From contig NZ_RJVF01000008.1 of NCBI RefSeq assembly GCF_003752175.1, forward strand, positions 124,001 to 188,000: 64,000 nt of DNA, read 5' to 3'. Below, in pieces: positions 43,664-52,180 of this stretch. Both the position numbers and the translations under genes were made by a program. The notes under the pieces were generated by a model. The model was not told the origin of the DNA. It did not search any database and saw nothing but the letters and a program-made list of their open reading frames with translations. The DNA is from Comamonas sp. BIGb0124. Lineage in GTDB: Bacteria; Pseudomonadota; Gammaproteobacteria; Burkholderiales; Burkholderiaceae_C. Each line of letters opens with the position of its first letter. Position 1 is the first letter of the stretch.

Positions 43664-44507
43664 AGGGGCTGCCCTCGCGTGGGCCCAGCCGCCTGTGCAG
43701 GGTGAGGCCGAGCCGGCCCGGGAGGGCCTGGCCATCCGGGGCTTGAGCGTTCGTTATGCGGGCGCCTCGGGCAGCGAGCCGGTGCTTGCGCTCAGCGACG
43801 TCGACCTGAACATCGCCGAAGGCGAATTCGTGGTGGCGCTGGGGGCATCGGGCTGCGGCAAGACCACGCTGCTGAACTGCATCGCGGGCTTTACCCAGCC
43901 GTCGGTGGGGAGCCTGCACTTGAACGGCCGCGAGGTCTCGGGCCCGGGTGCGGAGCGCGGCGTGGTGTTCCAGAAGCATGCGCTCATGCCCTGGCTCGAT
44001 GTCATCGACAACGTGGCGCTGGGGCTGCGCATGCGCGGCCTGTCGCGCAACACGCGGCTGCAGATCGCGCGCGAGCAACTGGCGCTGGTCGGTCTCGGGG
44101 ATTTTGCCAACGTCCCCATCTGGCAGCTTTCGGGGGGCATGCAGCAGCGGGTGGGCATTGCGCGCGCGCTGGCGAGCGACCCTGCCGTGCTGCTGCTCGA
44201 CGAGCCCCTGGGGGCGCTCGACGCGTTCACGCGCGAAGCCATCCAGGAACTGATCCTGAAGCTGTGGCAGCGAACCGGCAAGACGATTTTTTTCATCACG
44301 CACGATGTCGAGGAAGCCCTGTTCCTGGCTTCGCGGCTGATCGTGATGACACCGAGGCCTGGGCGTATCTCGCAAGAGCATCCGCTCGGGTTCAACCGGC
44401 AATACCTCGAAGGCCGGCCCACGCGTGCCGTCAAGTCCGATCCTGCTTTCATCGCCTGGCGCGAGAAAGTGCTGCGATGGGTGGCACCCGATGCCATGCG
44501 GTCCTGA
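43653..44507 (+). CDS. tauB: Taurine/sulfonate ABC importer ATPase
   Basis: ATPase of 284 residues. Walker [55 protein letters not shown] and THDVEEAL match TauB closely; [17 protein letters not shown] is the TauB-type tail. The start is a GTG that overlaps the tauA stop by 11 bases; a second GTG 14 codons later is possible because the first 25 residues do not belong to the ATPase fold. Confidence 0.92.
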   Translation: MPNKGAALAWAQPPVQGEAEPAREGLAIRGLSVRYAGASGSEPVLALSDVDLNIAEGEFVVALGASGCGKTTLLNCIAGFTQPSVGSLHLNGREVSGPGAERGVVFQKHALMPWLDVIDNVALGLRMRGLSRNTRLQIAREQLALVGLGDFANVPIWQLSGGMQQRVGIARALASDPAVLLLDEPLGALDAFTREAIQELILKLWQRTGKTIFFITHDVEEALFLASRLIVMTPRPGRISQEHPLGFNRQYLEGRPTRAVKSDPAFIAWREKVLRWVAPDAMRS

Positions 44508-44576
44508 ATGCCGCGTGCCCGCCGGTTTGCGCGGGTGCTTTTTCTTTCCTCGTCCAACCTTTCTGACCCGTTTGAG

Positions 44577-45449
44577 ATGACGACTCCCCGGAATGCGCCT
44601 GACGGCGTGGCGCGTGGCGCCGAAGCGAGCCCGCCCGACCCGGCACGGATCCCGGCGGTTGCCGCATTCAGGCTACCGGGGGCCGGATCGAGCCGAGGCG
44701 TCAGCGCGGCCTGCGTGGCGCTGATGGTGTTCACATGGTGGCTGGCGACCGATCGAGGCTGGGTGCCCGCGTTGTTCCTGCCGGCGCCCGAAGCCGTCTC
44801 GCGTGCTTTTCTGGAGGCATGGCGCGGCAATATTCAGGGCGGCCAGTCCTTGCTCGTGCATTTGCAGTGGAGTGCGATCCGGGTCTTCGGCGCTTTTGCG
44901 CTGGCGGTCCTGACGGCCGTGCCCGTCGGCATCGCGATGGGCGTCAGCCGGTTCGCGCGGGGGATCTTCGATCCGCCGATCGAGTTCTACCGGCCCTTGC
45001 CCCCGCTGGCCTATCTGCCGCTGGTGGTGATCTGGCTGGGCATCGACGAAGCCAGCAAGATCGTGCTGATCTACCTGGCCTGTTTTGCCCCGATCGCCCT
45101 GGCTGCCAAGGCCGGCGTGCGCAGTGCCAGCATCGAGCAGATCAACGCAGCCAGTTCGCTGGGCGCCACGCGCTGGCAGTTGATCCGGCATGTGATCGTG
45201 CCTGCCGCCTTGCCGGACATCATGGTCGGCTTGCGCATCGCCATCGGTTTTGGCTGGACCACGCTGGTGGCCGCCGAGATGGTGGCGGCCACGGTGGGCC
45301 TGGGTCAGATGGTGCTCAATGCATCCAATTTCCTGCGCACCGACGTGGTGGTGATGGGCATCCTGGTGATCGGCCTCGTGGCCTGGACTTTCGATTGGCT
45401 GATGCGGGGCATCGAAGCCCGGGTGGTGCCGTGGAAAGGACGGAGCTGA
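44577..45449 (+). CDS. tauC: Taurine/sulfonate ABC importer permease
   Basis: Permease of 290 residues with about six helices; IEFYRPLPPLAYLPLVVIWLGID and INAASSLGATRWQLIRHVIVPAALP are the TauC-type conserved stretches. A hydrophilic extension of about 40 residues precedes the first helix. The ATG at 44577 is preferred over one 23 codons upstream, whose residues are Arg- and Ser-rich and unlike the family. It ends the operon; the next gene is convergent. Confidence 0.92.
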   Translation: MTTPRNAPDGVARGAEASPPDPARIPAVAAFRLPGAGSSRGVSAACVALMVFTWWLATDRGWVPALFLPAPEAVSRAFLEAWRGNIQGGQSLLVHLQWSAIRVFGAFALAVLTAVPVGIAMGVSRFARGIFDPPIEFYRPLPPLAYLPLVVIWLGIDEASKIVLIYLACFAPIALAAKAGVRSASIEQINAASSLGATRWQLIRHVIVPAALPDIMVGLRIAIGFGWTTLVAAEMVAATVGLGQMVLNASNFLRTDVVVMGILVIGLVAWTFDWLMRGIEARVVPWKGRS

Positions 45450-45480
45450 CGCGGTCGGTCCGTTCCTGACGAACCCGCGT
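45449..45480. terminator. Weak hairpin between convergent tauC and copD
   Basis: ACGCGG (45449-45454) and CCGCGT (45475-45480) flank a 20-base loop between the two convergent genes. Six base pairs and no T run make it only a weak shared terminator candidate. Confidence 0.25.
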
Positions 45481-45485
45481 GTCCG

Positions 45486-47384
45486 TCAGTGCGCATGCGC
45501 CGACGGTGCACGGCCCGGCTGCGGCGTGGTCGCCATCGATTGCAACTCTCGGGCCCAATCCGCGGCGTCGGGCTTGGCGTCGTCGGGCAGCACCTGGAGC
45601 CGCAGCCAGCCCTGGGGGTCGATGACAAAACCCGTTCCGGCGAGTGCGGCGGGGTCGCGGCCGCCGGCAATGGCCATGGCCTGCCAGGCATCCGTGCCGG
45701 TGGCCTGACAATCGGCTGCACGGCCGTCGGCAGCGGCCGGCTCGCCGGGGTCGCCCAGCGTCACGATCACGACCGGATGATCCGGCACGACCGGCGGACG
45801 CCAGCCGGACACGGTCGGTGAAACGGCGAGCAGATAGACGAATCGGCCCCGCAGTTGCCGCAGATCGAGCGCCGTCTCGTCCTTGCAGGCGATGGACAAC
45901 GCGGGGGGCGGTACCGCGTACGGCCAGCGCTGCGTCCGGCTGACGCTGTTGCCGGAAACCCGGGCGCGGAAGTAGTCGATGAGCTGCCAGCGCTGGCGTG
46001 CGTCGAGGCTGGCGAGGGTACCGTGGGCAAAAGGGCTGTGGCCGATGGTGTCGAAGACCCGCGTGAGCCAGTCGAACAGGTCGCCGTCGCTGCGCTGCCA
46101 GATGTTGTAGGCGTCGAGATCGGCCGGATTGTCTTGCGGGTTGGCACAGGCCTGGGTGCAATGCTGCAGCGTCAGCGCCTGGCCGCGCACGATGGACGCA
46201 GCCGTGTAGCCGGTCTCGGAGCGGTAGAAGCTGCCGGGATGGGCAGGCTGCACAAAATCCCGCCAGTTCGGCAAGGGCAGCAAATAGATCGCGACAAGCG
46301 CGACAGGAAACAGCAGGCGGGTGCGCCGCCCCACCAGGCTGGCCAGGCCCAGCACGGCGATCAGCGCGATGACGGCCGCTCGTTCGATCTCGGTGCCGAT
46401 CCAGGGCTTGTCCCAGGCGTCGGGATCGGGCTGCCAGGGCAGCGGCCACTGCGGCTGCAGATGCACGGCGGGTTGCAGACTGGCCAGCGCCACGGCCAGG
46501 CCGATCACCAGCAGGCCGAGTGCCGCCTCCCAGGCGATGCTGAGACGCAGCGCGCGCGCATCGCCCCGTTGCAGGCGTGGGGTGAAGACCAGGCGATTGA
46601 GGGCCGCGACGCCCAGCAGCAGTCCAAAACCCAGTGTCTTGAGCAGCGCCAGCCAGCCGTAAGGGGTGCCCAGCCAACCCCCCAGACCGCCGATCAGGCC
46701 CTCGGCCTGCCACCAGGCCGTGAGCACCAGCGTGATCACTGCCGCCAGCCCCAGCCAGGAAAAACGCGACACGGCACGCTGGGCCGGCCCCTGGGAGGTC
46801 GATGCCGAGCTTGTGCGCAGCCAGTGCCAGAGCGGCAGCAGGCCGCCGAGCCAGGCCCCAGCCGCCAGCACATGCAGCGACACGAGCCAGACCAGCAGAC
46901 GATCGTCGGCTGCCGCCGAATGGCCGAGCAGGGACTGCAGCGCGACGGCTCCGCCCGCCAGAAGGTTGGCCGACCACAGGGCCGGCAACGGCGAACCGGG
47001 TGCCGGCGAGGGTCTGCGTGCCGGTCCGAGGCACCGGACGGCCAGGCCGGCCGCCACCACCAGCAGCACCGTGCGCAAGATCACGGCCTGCCCGAACTGT
47101 GTATGCGCGGCGACCAGCCACACGGCATCGAGGCTGAGCGCTTCGGTCATCGACACCGCTTGCGCAGGCAGCCAGACGGCGAGTGCAATGAGCTTCAGGG
47201 CCAGCGCGAAACGGAGCAGCCGGACGGTCCAGGCGCGCTGAACGTCCCCGTCGGGGGTGCCCAGATCCCGTGCGACGAGCAGCGTGAACAGCAGGGCGCC
47301 GAAGATCTGCAGCGTGGCGGCGAGGTCCAGGCCGCGTCCCAGCCGCAATGCCAGCTCGAGCGAGCCGGGAAGGTCCCAGGTCAT
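45486..47384 (-). CDS. CopD-family copper membrane protein with heme-less cytochrome-like and thioredoxin-like tails
   Basis: Membrane protein of 632 residues. Residues about 20-330 carry eight or nine helices of the CopD/YcnJ copper-import domain (SLHVLAAGAWLGGLLPLWHWL is the signature). After one more helix pair comes a segment like a small cytochrome c (IVRGQALTLQHC, then RSDGDLFDWLTRVFDTIGHSPF and RWQLIDYFRAR), but CxxCH is replaced by CTQACAN and no Met ligand is seen, so heme is unlikely. The last 140 residues resemble a thioredoxin-like fold without a CxxC pair. It is the last gene of an operon with copC and an ABC importer. The role in copper handling is inferred. Confidence 0.8.
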   Translation of the reverse strand: MTWDLPGSLELALRLGRGLDLAATLQIFGALLFTLLVARDLGTPDGDVQRAWTVRLLRFALALKLIALAVWLPAQAVSMTEALSLDAVWLVAAHTQFGQAVILRTVLLVVAAGLAVRCLGPARRPSPAPGSPLPALWSANLLAGGAVALQSLLGHSAAADDRLLVWLVSLHVLAAGAWLGGLLPLWHWLRTSSASTSQGPAQRAVSRFSWLGLAAVITLVLTAWWQAEGLIGGLGGWLGTPYGWLALLKTLGFGLLLGVAALNRLVFTPRLQRGDARALRLSIAWEAALGLLVIGLAVALASLQPAVHLQPQWPLPWQPDPDAWDKPWIGTEIERAAVIALIAVLGLASLVGRRTRLLFPVALVAIYLLPLPNWRDFVQPAHPGSFYRSETGYTAASIVRGQALTLQHCTQACANPQDNPADLDAYNIWQRSDGDLFDWLTRVFDTIGHSPFAHGTLASLDARQRWQLIDYFRARVSGNSVSRTQRWPYAVPPPALSIACKDETALDLRQLRGRFVYLLAVSPTVSGWRPPVVPDHPVVIVTLGDPGEPAAADGRAADCQATGTDAWQAMAIAGGRDPAALAGTGFVIDPQGWLRLQVLPDDAKPDAADWARELQSMATTPQPGRAPSAHAH

Positions 47385-47455
47385 CTGCGGTCAGGCGTCC
47401 CGGGCCAATCGACGGGAACCGTGCAGACCCTGCACGGGGTGACAGGACATCGTCA

Positions 47456-47872
47456 TCAAGGCTTGACGGTGAAGTTGTACTGTCCCTTGGTGCGGTGCGT
47501 GTCGACGGCCGTGATGGCCCACTCCACCCGGTAGGTGCCGGCCGGAAGGGCCGGGTTCAAGCCGATGCTCAGGATGCGGGAGTCGGCAGGGGACACGACG
47601 GGCTTGCCGTCGTCGACGCGTTGGCCGATGGCATTGCGCACGCTCACCGAGGCCAGCTTGGGTTCCAGACGCTCCGTGAAGTGAATCTGGACGCGCTGGG
47701 GGGACTGGCTCACCGTGCTGTCGACCGCCGGTTGCGCCGACTCCAGTTGGCCATGAGCCCAGGCGGGGGCGGCGGCCAGAACACAGGCGGCGGCCGCCAG
47801 TACAACCCGGCCCTGCCTGCGCAGCAGGTTTGCCAGGGACGTCGCCCGAAAGGCTGCAGATCCACTCACCAT
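47456..47872 (-). CDS. copC: CopC-family periplasmic copper-binding protein
   Basis: Periplasmic protein of 138 residues. The signal peptide ends PAWA, leaving His as residue 1 of the mature protein (HGQLESAQPAV), a copper(II) ligand in CopC. The second His is in AITAVDTHRTKGQYNFTV. There is no Met-rich loop, so only the Cu(II) site is likely. Its ATG has an AAGGAGATAT ribosome-binding site inside the end of the upstream permease gene, with which it overlaps by seven bases. CopD follows 71 bases on. Confidence 0.92.
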   Translation of the reverse strand: MVSGSAAFRATSLANLLRRQGRVVLAAAACVLAAAPAWAHGQLESAQPAVDSTVSQSPQRVQIHFTERLEPKLASVSVRNAIGQRVDDGKPVVSPADSRILSIGLNPALPAGTYRVEWAITAVDTHRTKGQYNFTVKP

Positions 47873-48900
47873 TCGATATCTCCTTTTTGACCCACGAGCA
47901 CCTTGTCCCGAATCTTGAACAGGATTGTGGTCAGCAATGAAAAAAGCAGGGCCATCACGAACAGGCCGGCAATGAGGTGGCCATACGCCCCCCAGCTCTG
48001 CGACCAGTCGAGAAAATAGCCGAGCCCGGACTTTACACCGACCATCTCGGCGGCCACCAAAACCGTCAGTGCGCTGCCCAGTCCCATGAACAGCCCGACG
48101 AACACATGCGGCAGCGATGCCGGTACGGCGATGCGCAGCAGCAGGAAGAGCGTGGAAGCGCCCTGGGTGCGGGCGACGTCGTAGTACTCGGACTTGACGC
48201 TTTCGACGCCCGACCAGGTCAGCACGGCCACCGAGAACCAGGTCGCCAGGGCCACCAGGAACACGCCGGCCGTGAAGCTGCTGGGAAACAGGAAGAGCGC
48301 GATGGGAATGATGGCGGTGGCAGGCACCGGTCCGATGAAGCGCAGCACGGGCCGTGTCCAGTAGCCGACCTTGCGCGACCAGCCGGTGGTCAATCCGGTG
48401 AGAAAACCCACCGACACGCCGACCGAGACACCCGTCGCCAGCAGGATCAGCGACGAGCGGATGCTGTCGAGCAGACGTCCATGCTCCTTGAAGTACACCT
48501 CGACGATGCCCTGCGGGCCCGGCAGATAGGCTTGCCGCCAGTAGCCGGTCTTGCTCGAGGCGATCTGCCACACCGTCAGCAGGATGGCCAGGACCGCAAG
48601 ACGCGGGGCATTGCGGTAGAACCAGCGGCCCGCCGCGCCCAGGCGCCCGTACAGCGGCGCGACGGCCAGCAGCAGCAGGCCGAGCGCCACCTGAACGGCG
48701 GCCAGGTCGTCGGTGAGGCGGTGGCCGGCCGCGTCCGGGATGTCGGGCCAGATGTAGGTGACGCCACCGGCCGCCAGCCAGGCCAGCGCCGCGAATGCAA
48801 AACGCAGCAGCCGGCGAGCGGTGACTGGGTCGTGTGCCGGCGCGGTGCGGCCTGCCGTTCGCGCGTCCGCTGCGGGGTTCGTCAGGGCTCGAGTCGTCAT
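47866..48900 (-). CDS. ABC importer permease, sulfonate type (unit 3, downstream permease)
   Basis: Permease of 344 residues. An N-terminal extension of about 95 residues carries two extra helices (residues about 30-50 and 68-86), then a standard SsuC-like core with VLRFIGPVPATAIIPIALFLF and the EAA region SEYYDVARTQGASTLFLLLRIAVP. It is clearly related to the other permease of this operon, sharing the extra helices and the YYDVARTQG stretch. It ends inside the copC start. The preceding binding-protein gene ends 47 bases upstream. Confidence 0.92.
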   Translation of the reverse strand: MTTRALTNPAADARTAGRTAPAHDPVTARRLLRFAFAALAWLAAGGVTYIWPDIPDAAGHRLTDDLAAVQVALGLLLLAVAPLYGRLGAAGRWFYRNAPRLAVLAILLTVWQIASSKTGYWRQAYLPGPQGIVEVYFKEHGRLLDSIRSSLILLATGVSVGVSVGFLTGLTTGWSRKVGYWTRPVLRFIGPVPATAIIPIALFLFPSSFTAGVFLVALATWFSVAVLTWSGVESVKSEYYDVARTQGASTLFLLLRIAVPASLPHVFVGLFMGLGSALTVLVAAEMVGVKSGLGYFLDWSQSWGAYGHLIAGLFVMALLFSLLTTILFKIRDKVLVGQKGDIEW

Positions 48901-48946
48901 GGGGTGCGCTTTCGAGCGTGGGCCATGGGGGTGTGGGCGCTGTGCA

Positions 48947-49987
48947 TCAGCTGCTCAGCACGTCGACGGACACCTTGCGGGCCAGCGCCTTCACGTCGGT
49001 CCGGCGGCGCAGAATGCCCACCTCCTGAAGATCCGCGCCATAGGCCGAGAGGTGCTGGATCAGGCGGTCGTTGGCCGGATAGTGCACGTCGTGCGTGTGC
49101 GAGCGGATGATCTCGGCCAGGATCGGTCGTTCGATGGGCGAGTACTGCGTGAAGATCTCGGCCGACTCGTCGGGGTTCTGGCTGATCCACTGGGCCGATT
49201 CGAGGAGCGCCCGGGTGAACGCGGCCGCGTCGCCGCGCCGGTTGACCACGAAGTCCTCGCGCACGCCGATCGCGCAGCAGGCCAGATCCTTGTGGGTGCC
49301 GAGGTGCAGTCCGCCGATCTCGGTGAACTCCTTGCGGTGACTGCGCAGCGTCACGTAGATGGCCGGATCGGCGCCCGAGACCGCATCGACTTCGCCCTTG
49401 GAAAGCGCTTCGCCCAGCAGGTCGTTGGGGAACACCTTCCACTCGACTTCGGTCTGCGGATTGATGCCGATCTTCTGCAGCTCGACGCTCAGGTATTGTT
49501 TGGCCGGGTTGTCGATGCTGGGCACGCCGATCGACTTGCCCTTGAGCGCCTTGTAGTCGATTTCCTTGGAGCCGGTCTTGGCCAGCACCCGGATGCATCC
49601 CCCGTGTACCGTGCCCGTGAACCTGACGTTGACGCCCTGTTCGAGCGGCTTGAGATACTGCAGGATGAAGTTGACATAGGTGTCGACCTTGCCGGCCGCC
49701 ACGGCTTCCACGCCCTGGGCGAAGTTCGAACCGAAATTGACGAATTCGACGTTGGCCCCGTGCTTCTTGAAAAAACCCTTGGCCTGCGCCACCGGCTGCG
49801 AGATCAGGCAGATGCCCGATCCGTTCCAGCCGGCCTTGATGACCTCTCCGGTGGGCTGGCTGGCAGCCGCACGCGACAGGCCGGGCAGGCCGACGCCGAT
49901 GAGGGGTGCGCCGACGGCCAGCGCAGCGGTGCCGCGCAGCAGCTTGCGGCGCGAGAAATCAAAGGACGATCGGAGGATTTGAGACAT
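48947..49987 (-). CDS. ABC substrate-binding protein with Tat signal (unit 3)
   Basis: Binding protein of 346 residues. The Tat motif SRRKLLRG near residues 13-20 precedes a hydrophobic stretch ending LSRAAA, so it is probably folded before export. The SsuA/NMT1 fold shows VIKAGWNGSGICLISQPVA, GKVDTYVNFILQYL, GKSIGVPSIDNPAKQYL and VSGADPAIYV. Tat export is unusual for ordinary anion-binding proteins and may point to a bound cofactor or metal. Copper-protein neighbours make a metal complex worth considering. Confidence 0.88.
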   Translation of the reverse strand: MSQILRSSFDFSRRKLLRGTAALAVGAPLIGVGLPGLSRAAASQPTGEVIKAGWNGSGICLISQPVAQAKGFFKKHGANVEFVNFGSNFAQGVEAVAAGKVDTYVNFILQYLKPLEQGVNVRFTGTVHGGCIRVLAKTGSKEIDYKALKGKSIGVPSIDNPAKQYLSVELQKIGINPQTEVEWKVFPNDLLGEALSKGEVDAVSGADPAIYVTLRSHRKEFTEIGGLHLGTHKDLACCAIGVREDFVVNRRGDAAAFTRALLESAQWISQNPDESAEIFTQYSPIERPILAEIIRSHTHDVHYPANDRLIQHLSAYGADLQEVGILRRRTDVKALARKVSVDVLSS

Positions 49988-50060
49988 GACACACCTTTAA
50001 GGAAATGAGGCGCTCGCTGCGGCGAGGCCATGCGGTTTTGCTTGCAACGCCCGTTCGCGC

Positions 50061-50933
50061 CTACCAACTGGCATCCAGCCCCAGCAGCGACAGGCTCTGA
50101 TGCCGGAGCTCGGCCAGTCGCGGATCGCCGCGATGGCGGGGGTAGGGCAGGTCGACCTTGAAGTCGGCCTTGATCCTGGCGGGACGTTCGCTGAACACGA
50201 TCACGCGGGTCGCCATGAACAGGGCTTCCTCGACGTCGTGCGTGACCAGCACGGCCGTGAAACCCTGGTTGCGCCACAGCGAGACGATCTCCGACTGCAT
50301 GGTGAGTCGGGTCAGCGAGTCGAGCTTGCCCAAGGGTTCGTCGAGGATCAGGACGGCGGGGTCGTTGACCAGTGCACGGGCCAGCGAGACCCGTTGCGCC
50401 ATGCCGCCCGACAACTGGTGCGGGAAGGCCTTGCTGAACTGCGACAGCCCGACCCGATCGATCGTCTGGTCGACCCGCTGCCGCTGTTGTTTGAGCGTGC
50501 CTTGCGCCTCGGGGCCCAGGGCGACATTGCGCCACACCGTGCGCCAGGGAAACAGCGTCGGATCCTGGAACACCACGACACGCGACGGATGCGGGCCGGT
50601 GATGGGCTGCCCGTTCTCCTGCAGCGCGCCTTCGCTCGGCGGCTCCAGTCCCGCGATCAGCCGCAGCAGCGTGGATTTGCCGCAACCCGACGGGCCGAGC
50701 AGGGCCACGAACTCGCCCGGTTCGATATGCAGATCGACCTGATCGAGCACCGGCAGGGTGCTGCCGTCGAGATCGAAGGCATGACTGACCTGCTGGATGT
50801 CCAGCGACGCGCCGGCCCGCTGGGGGCTGGCTCCCGGATGGCCCGACCGGGACGCCGGACCTGTCGCCGAGGAGCCGGGAGAGGGCTCGAAACTGCCCTG
50901 TGCCGTGTCGATGCGCTGTGCGAGACCTACCAT
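50061..50933 (-). CDS. ABC importer ATPase, sulfonate type (unit 3)
   Basis: ATPase of 290 residues. An N-terminal Ser/Pro/Gly-rich stretch of about 45 residues precedes the core, with Walker A GPSGCGKST, VVVFQDPTLFPWRTV, LSGGMAQRVSLARAL, VLILDEPLGKLDSLTR and VTHDVEEAL. The ATG overlaps the end of the upstream permease by seven bases. It would serve both permeases of the operon. Confidence 0.93.
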   Translation of the reverse strand: MVGLAQRIDTAQGSFEPSPGSSATGPASRSGHPGASPQRAGASLDIQQVSHAFDLDGSTLPVLDQVDLHIEPGEFVALLGPSGCGKSTLLRLIAGLEPPSEGALQENGQPITGPHPSRVVVFQDPTLFPWRTVWRNVALGPEAQGTLKQQRQRVDQTIDRVGLSQFSKAFPHQLSGGMAQRVSLARALVNDPAVLILDEPLGKLDSLTRLTMQSEIVSLWRNQGFTAVLVTHDVEEALFMATRVIVFSERPARIKADFKVDLPYPRHRGDPRLAELRHQSLSLLGLDASW

Positions 50934-51916
50934 TTGACCAACCCTTTCTGCCAGGACAGCCAACGGCCCCGGATCTTGAACAACACCGTGATCGAGCCCG
51001 AGCACACCAGCGCCAGCACCACGATCGTGGTCCAGACATTGGCGTAGGACGCCCAGCCCTGGGACCACTGGATATAGAAACCCAGGCCGGCCTTGACGCC
51101 GATCAGCTCGGCGACCATCAGGGCCGAGAAAGCCGAGCCCAAGGCCATGAACAACCCGACGAAGACGTTCGGCAGCGCGGCGGGGATGGCGACCTGGGTG
51201 ATCAGGCCGCGGCTGCCCATGCCCTGGGTCCGTGCGACGTCGTAATAGGCCTTGTCGACATTCGCCACGCCGGACCACGTCAGGATGGCGACAGGGAATG
51301 CGGCGGCCAGTGCAATGATGAAAATACTGGCGCTCCAACTGGTCGGAAAAGCCAGGAAGACAATCGGCAGCAGCGAGGTTGCAGGAAGCGGACCGATGAA
51401 ACGCAGCACCGGATGGATCCAGTAGGCAATGTGAGTCGACCAGCCCACGGCCACACCCAGAATGAAACCCGCCGCGGCACCCAAGGCAAAACCCACGGCG
51501 ACCAGCCGAAGTGACGCCAGCAAATGGCCGAGCAGCTCGGCGTACTCCCAGATCAATACCTCCAGCAAAGCCTGCGGCGGCGGAAAGAAAGGTTGCGGCA
51601 ACCAGCCCCATTTGGCCGCGGCCAATTCCCATGCCGTCAGGAAAAGCCCCGCCACGACCAGCCAGGGCGCCCGCTCGGACAGCGCTTTGCCGGCCTTGGG
51701 AAGCCACGGGGAAAGGACGGCCACCAGCAGCGCACCCAGCGCAACGGCGGCCGTGGCGAAGGCATACGTGGCAGTTTCGCTCCAGTCGCCGATGTCCTCG
51801 AGACCGGCCGCACTGGCCGATGCCAAAGCCCAGGCCAAGGCAGTGGCCAGGCCGGGGAGAATCTCCGGCCGGCGCCGGCTCGGCGCCGATGAGGGGAATA
51901 CAAGTGTTGAGGCCAT
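50927..51916 (-). CDS. ABC importer permease, sulfonate type (unit 3, leading permease)
   Basis: Permease of 329 residues. After a short leader, three extra N-terminal helices (about 18-36, 46-68, 82-97) precede the SsuC-like core with VLRFIGPLPATSLLPIVFLAF and DKAYYDVARTQGMGSRGLITQVAIP. It is a paralogue of the permease downstream in this operon. The ATG is chosen because the 36 upstream residues do not fit the family. It is the first gene of the leftward operon and faces the sfnB1 gene across 264 bases. Confidence 0.92.
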   Translation of the reverse strand: MASTLVFPSSAPSRRRPEILPGLATALAWALASASAAGLEDIGDWSETATYAFATAAVALGALLVAVLSPWLPKAGKALSERAPWLVVAGLFLTAWELAAAKWGWLPQPFFPPPQALLEVLIWEYAELLGHLLASLRLVAVGFALGAAAGFILGVAVGWSTHIAYWIHPVLRFIGPLPATSLLPIVFLAFPTSWSASIFIIALAAAFPVAILTWSGVANVDKAYYDVARTQGMGSRGLITQVAIPAALPNVFVGLFMALGSAFSALMVAELIGVKAGLGFYIQWSQGWASYANVWTTIVVLALVCSGSITVLFKIRGRWLSWQKGLVKW

Positions 51917-52180
51917 GGAATCGGGCGGCACCCTGTACCGGCCTTGAAATCGACCGGACAAGGGCTGTTGCCAAAAGTTGTGAAATGCATTCTCCGGGCA
52001 TGCAAGCCCGATTCCTTGCGACAAATAGGAGTATCAAAAGTCTGTTTCCGGATGTGTCCTGTGAATCGTCCGGCACGCGCGATCAAACCTGGAAACCGAA
52101 TATCCAAGTTCTCAATGCTTTGTAAGAACACGGCCTGCCAGCGGTTCCAATTCCCTTTTCGGAACCTCGGAGAGATGTGT
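51917..52180. promoter_or_regulatory. Divergent promoter region between ABC unit 3 and sfnB1
   Basis: The 264 bases hold the start signals of two divergent sulfur operons. A hairpin GGTTCC/GGAACC (52143-52148 and 52161-52166) lies directly before the sfnB1 ribosome-binding site. No clear -24/-12 sigma-54 pair or CysB-type site could be identified with confidence; nothing else is evident. Confidence 0.4.

Noticed and set aside
45486-47384. CopD as a functional c-type cytochrome fusion
   Set aside because: The CxxCH motif and axial Met are missing, so heme attachment is unlikely.
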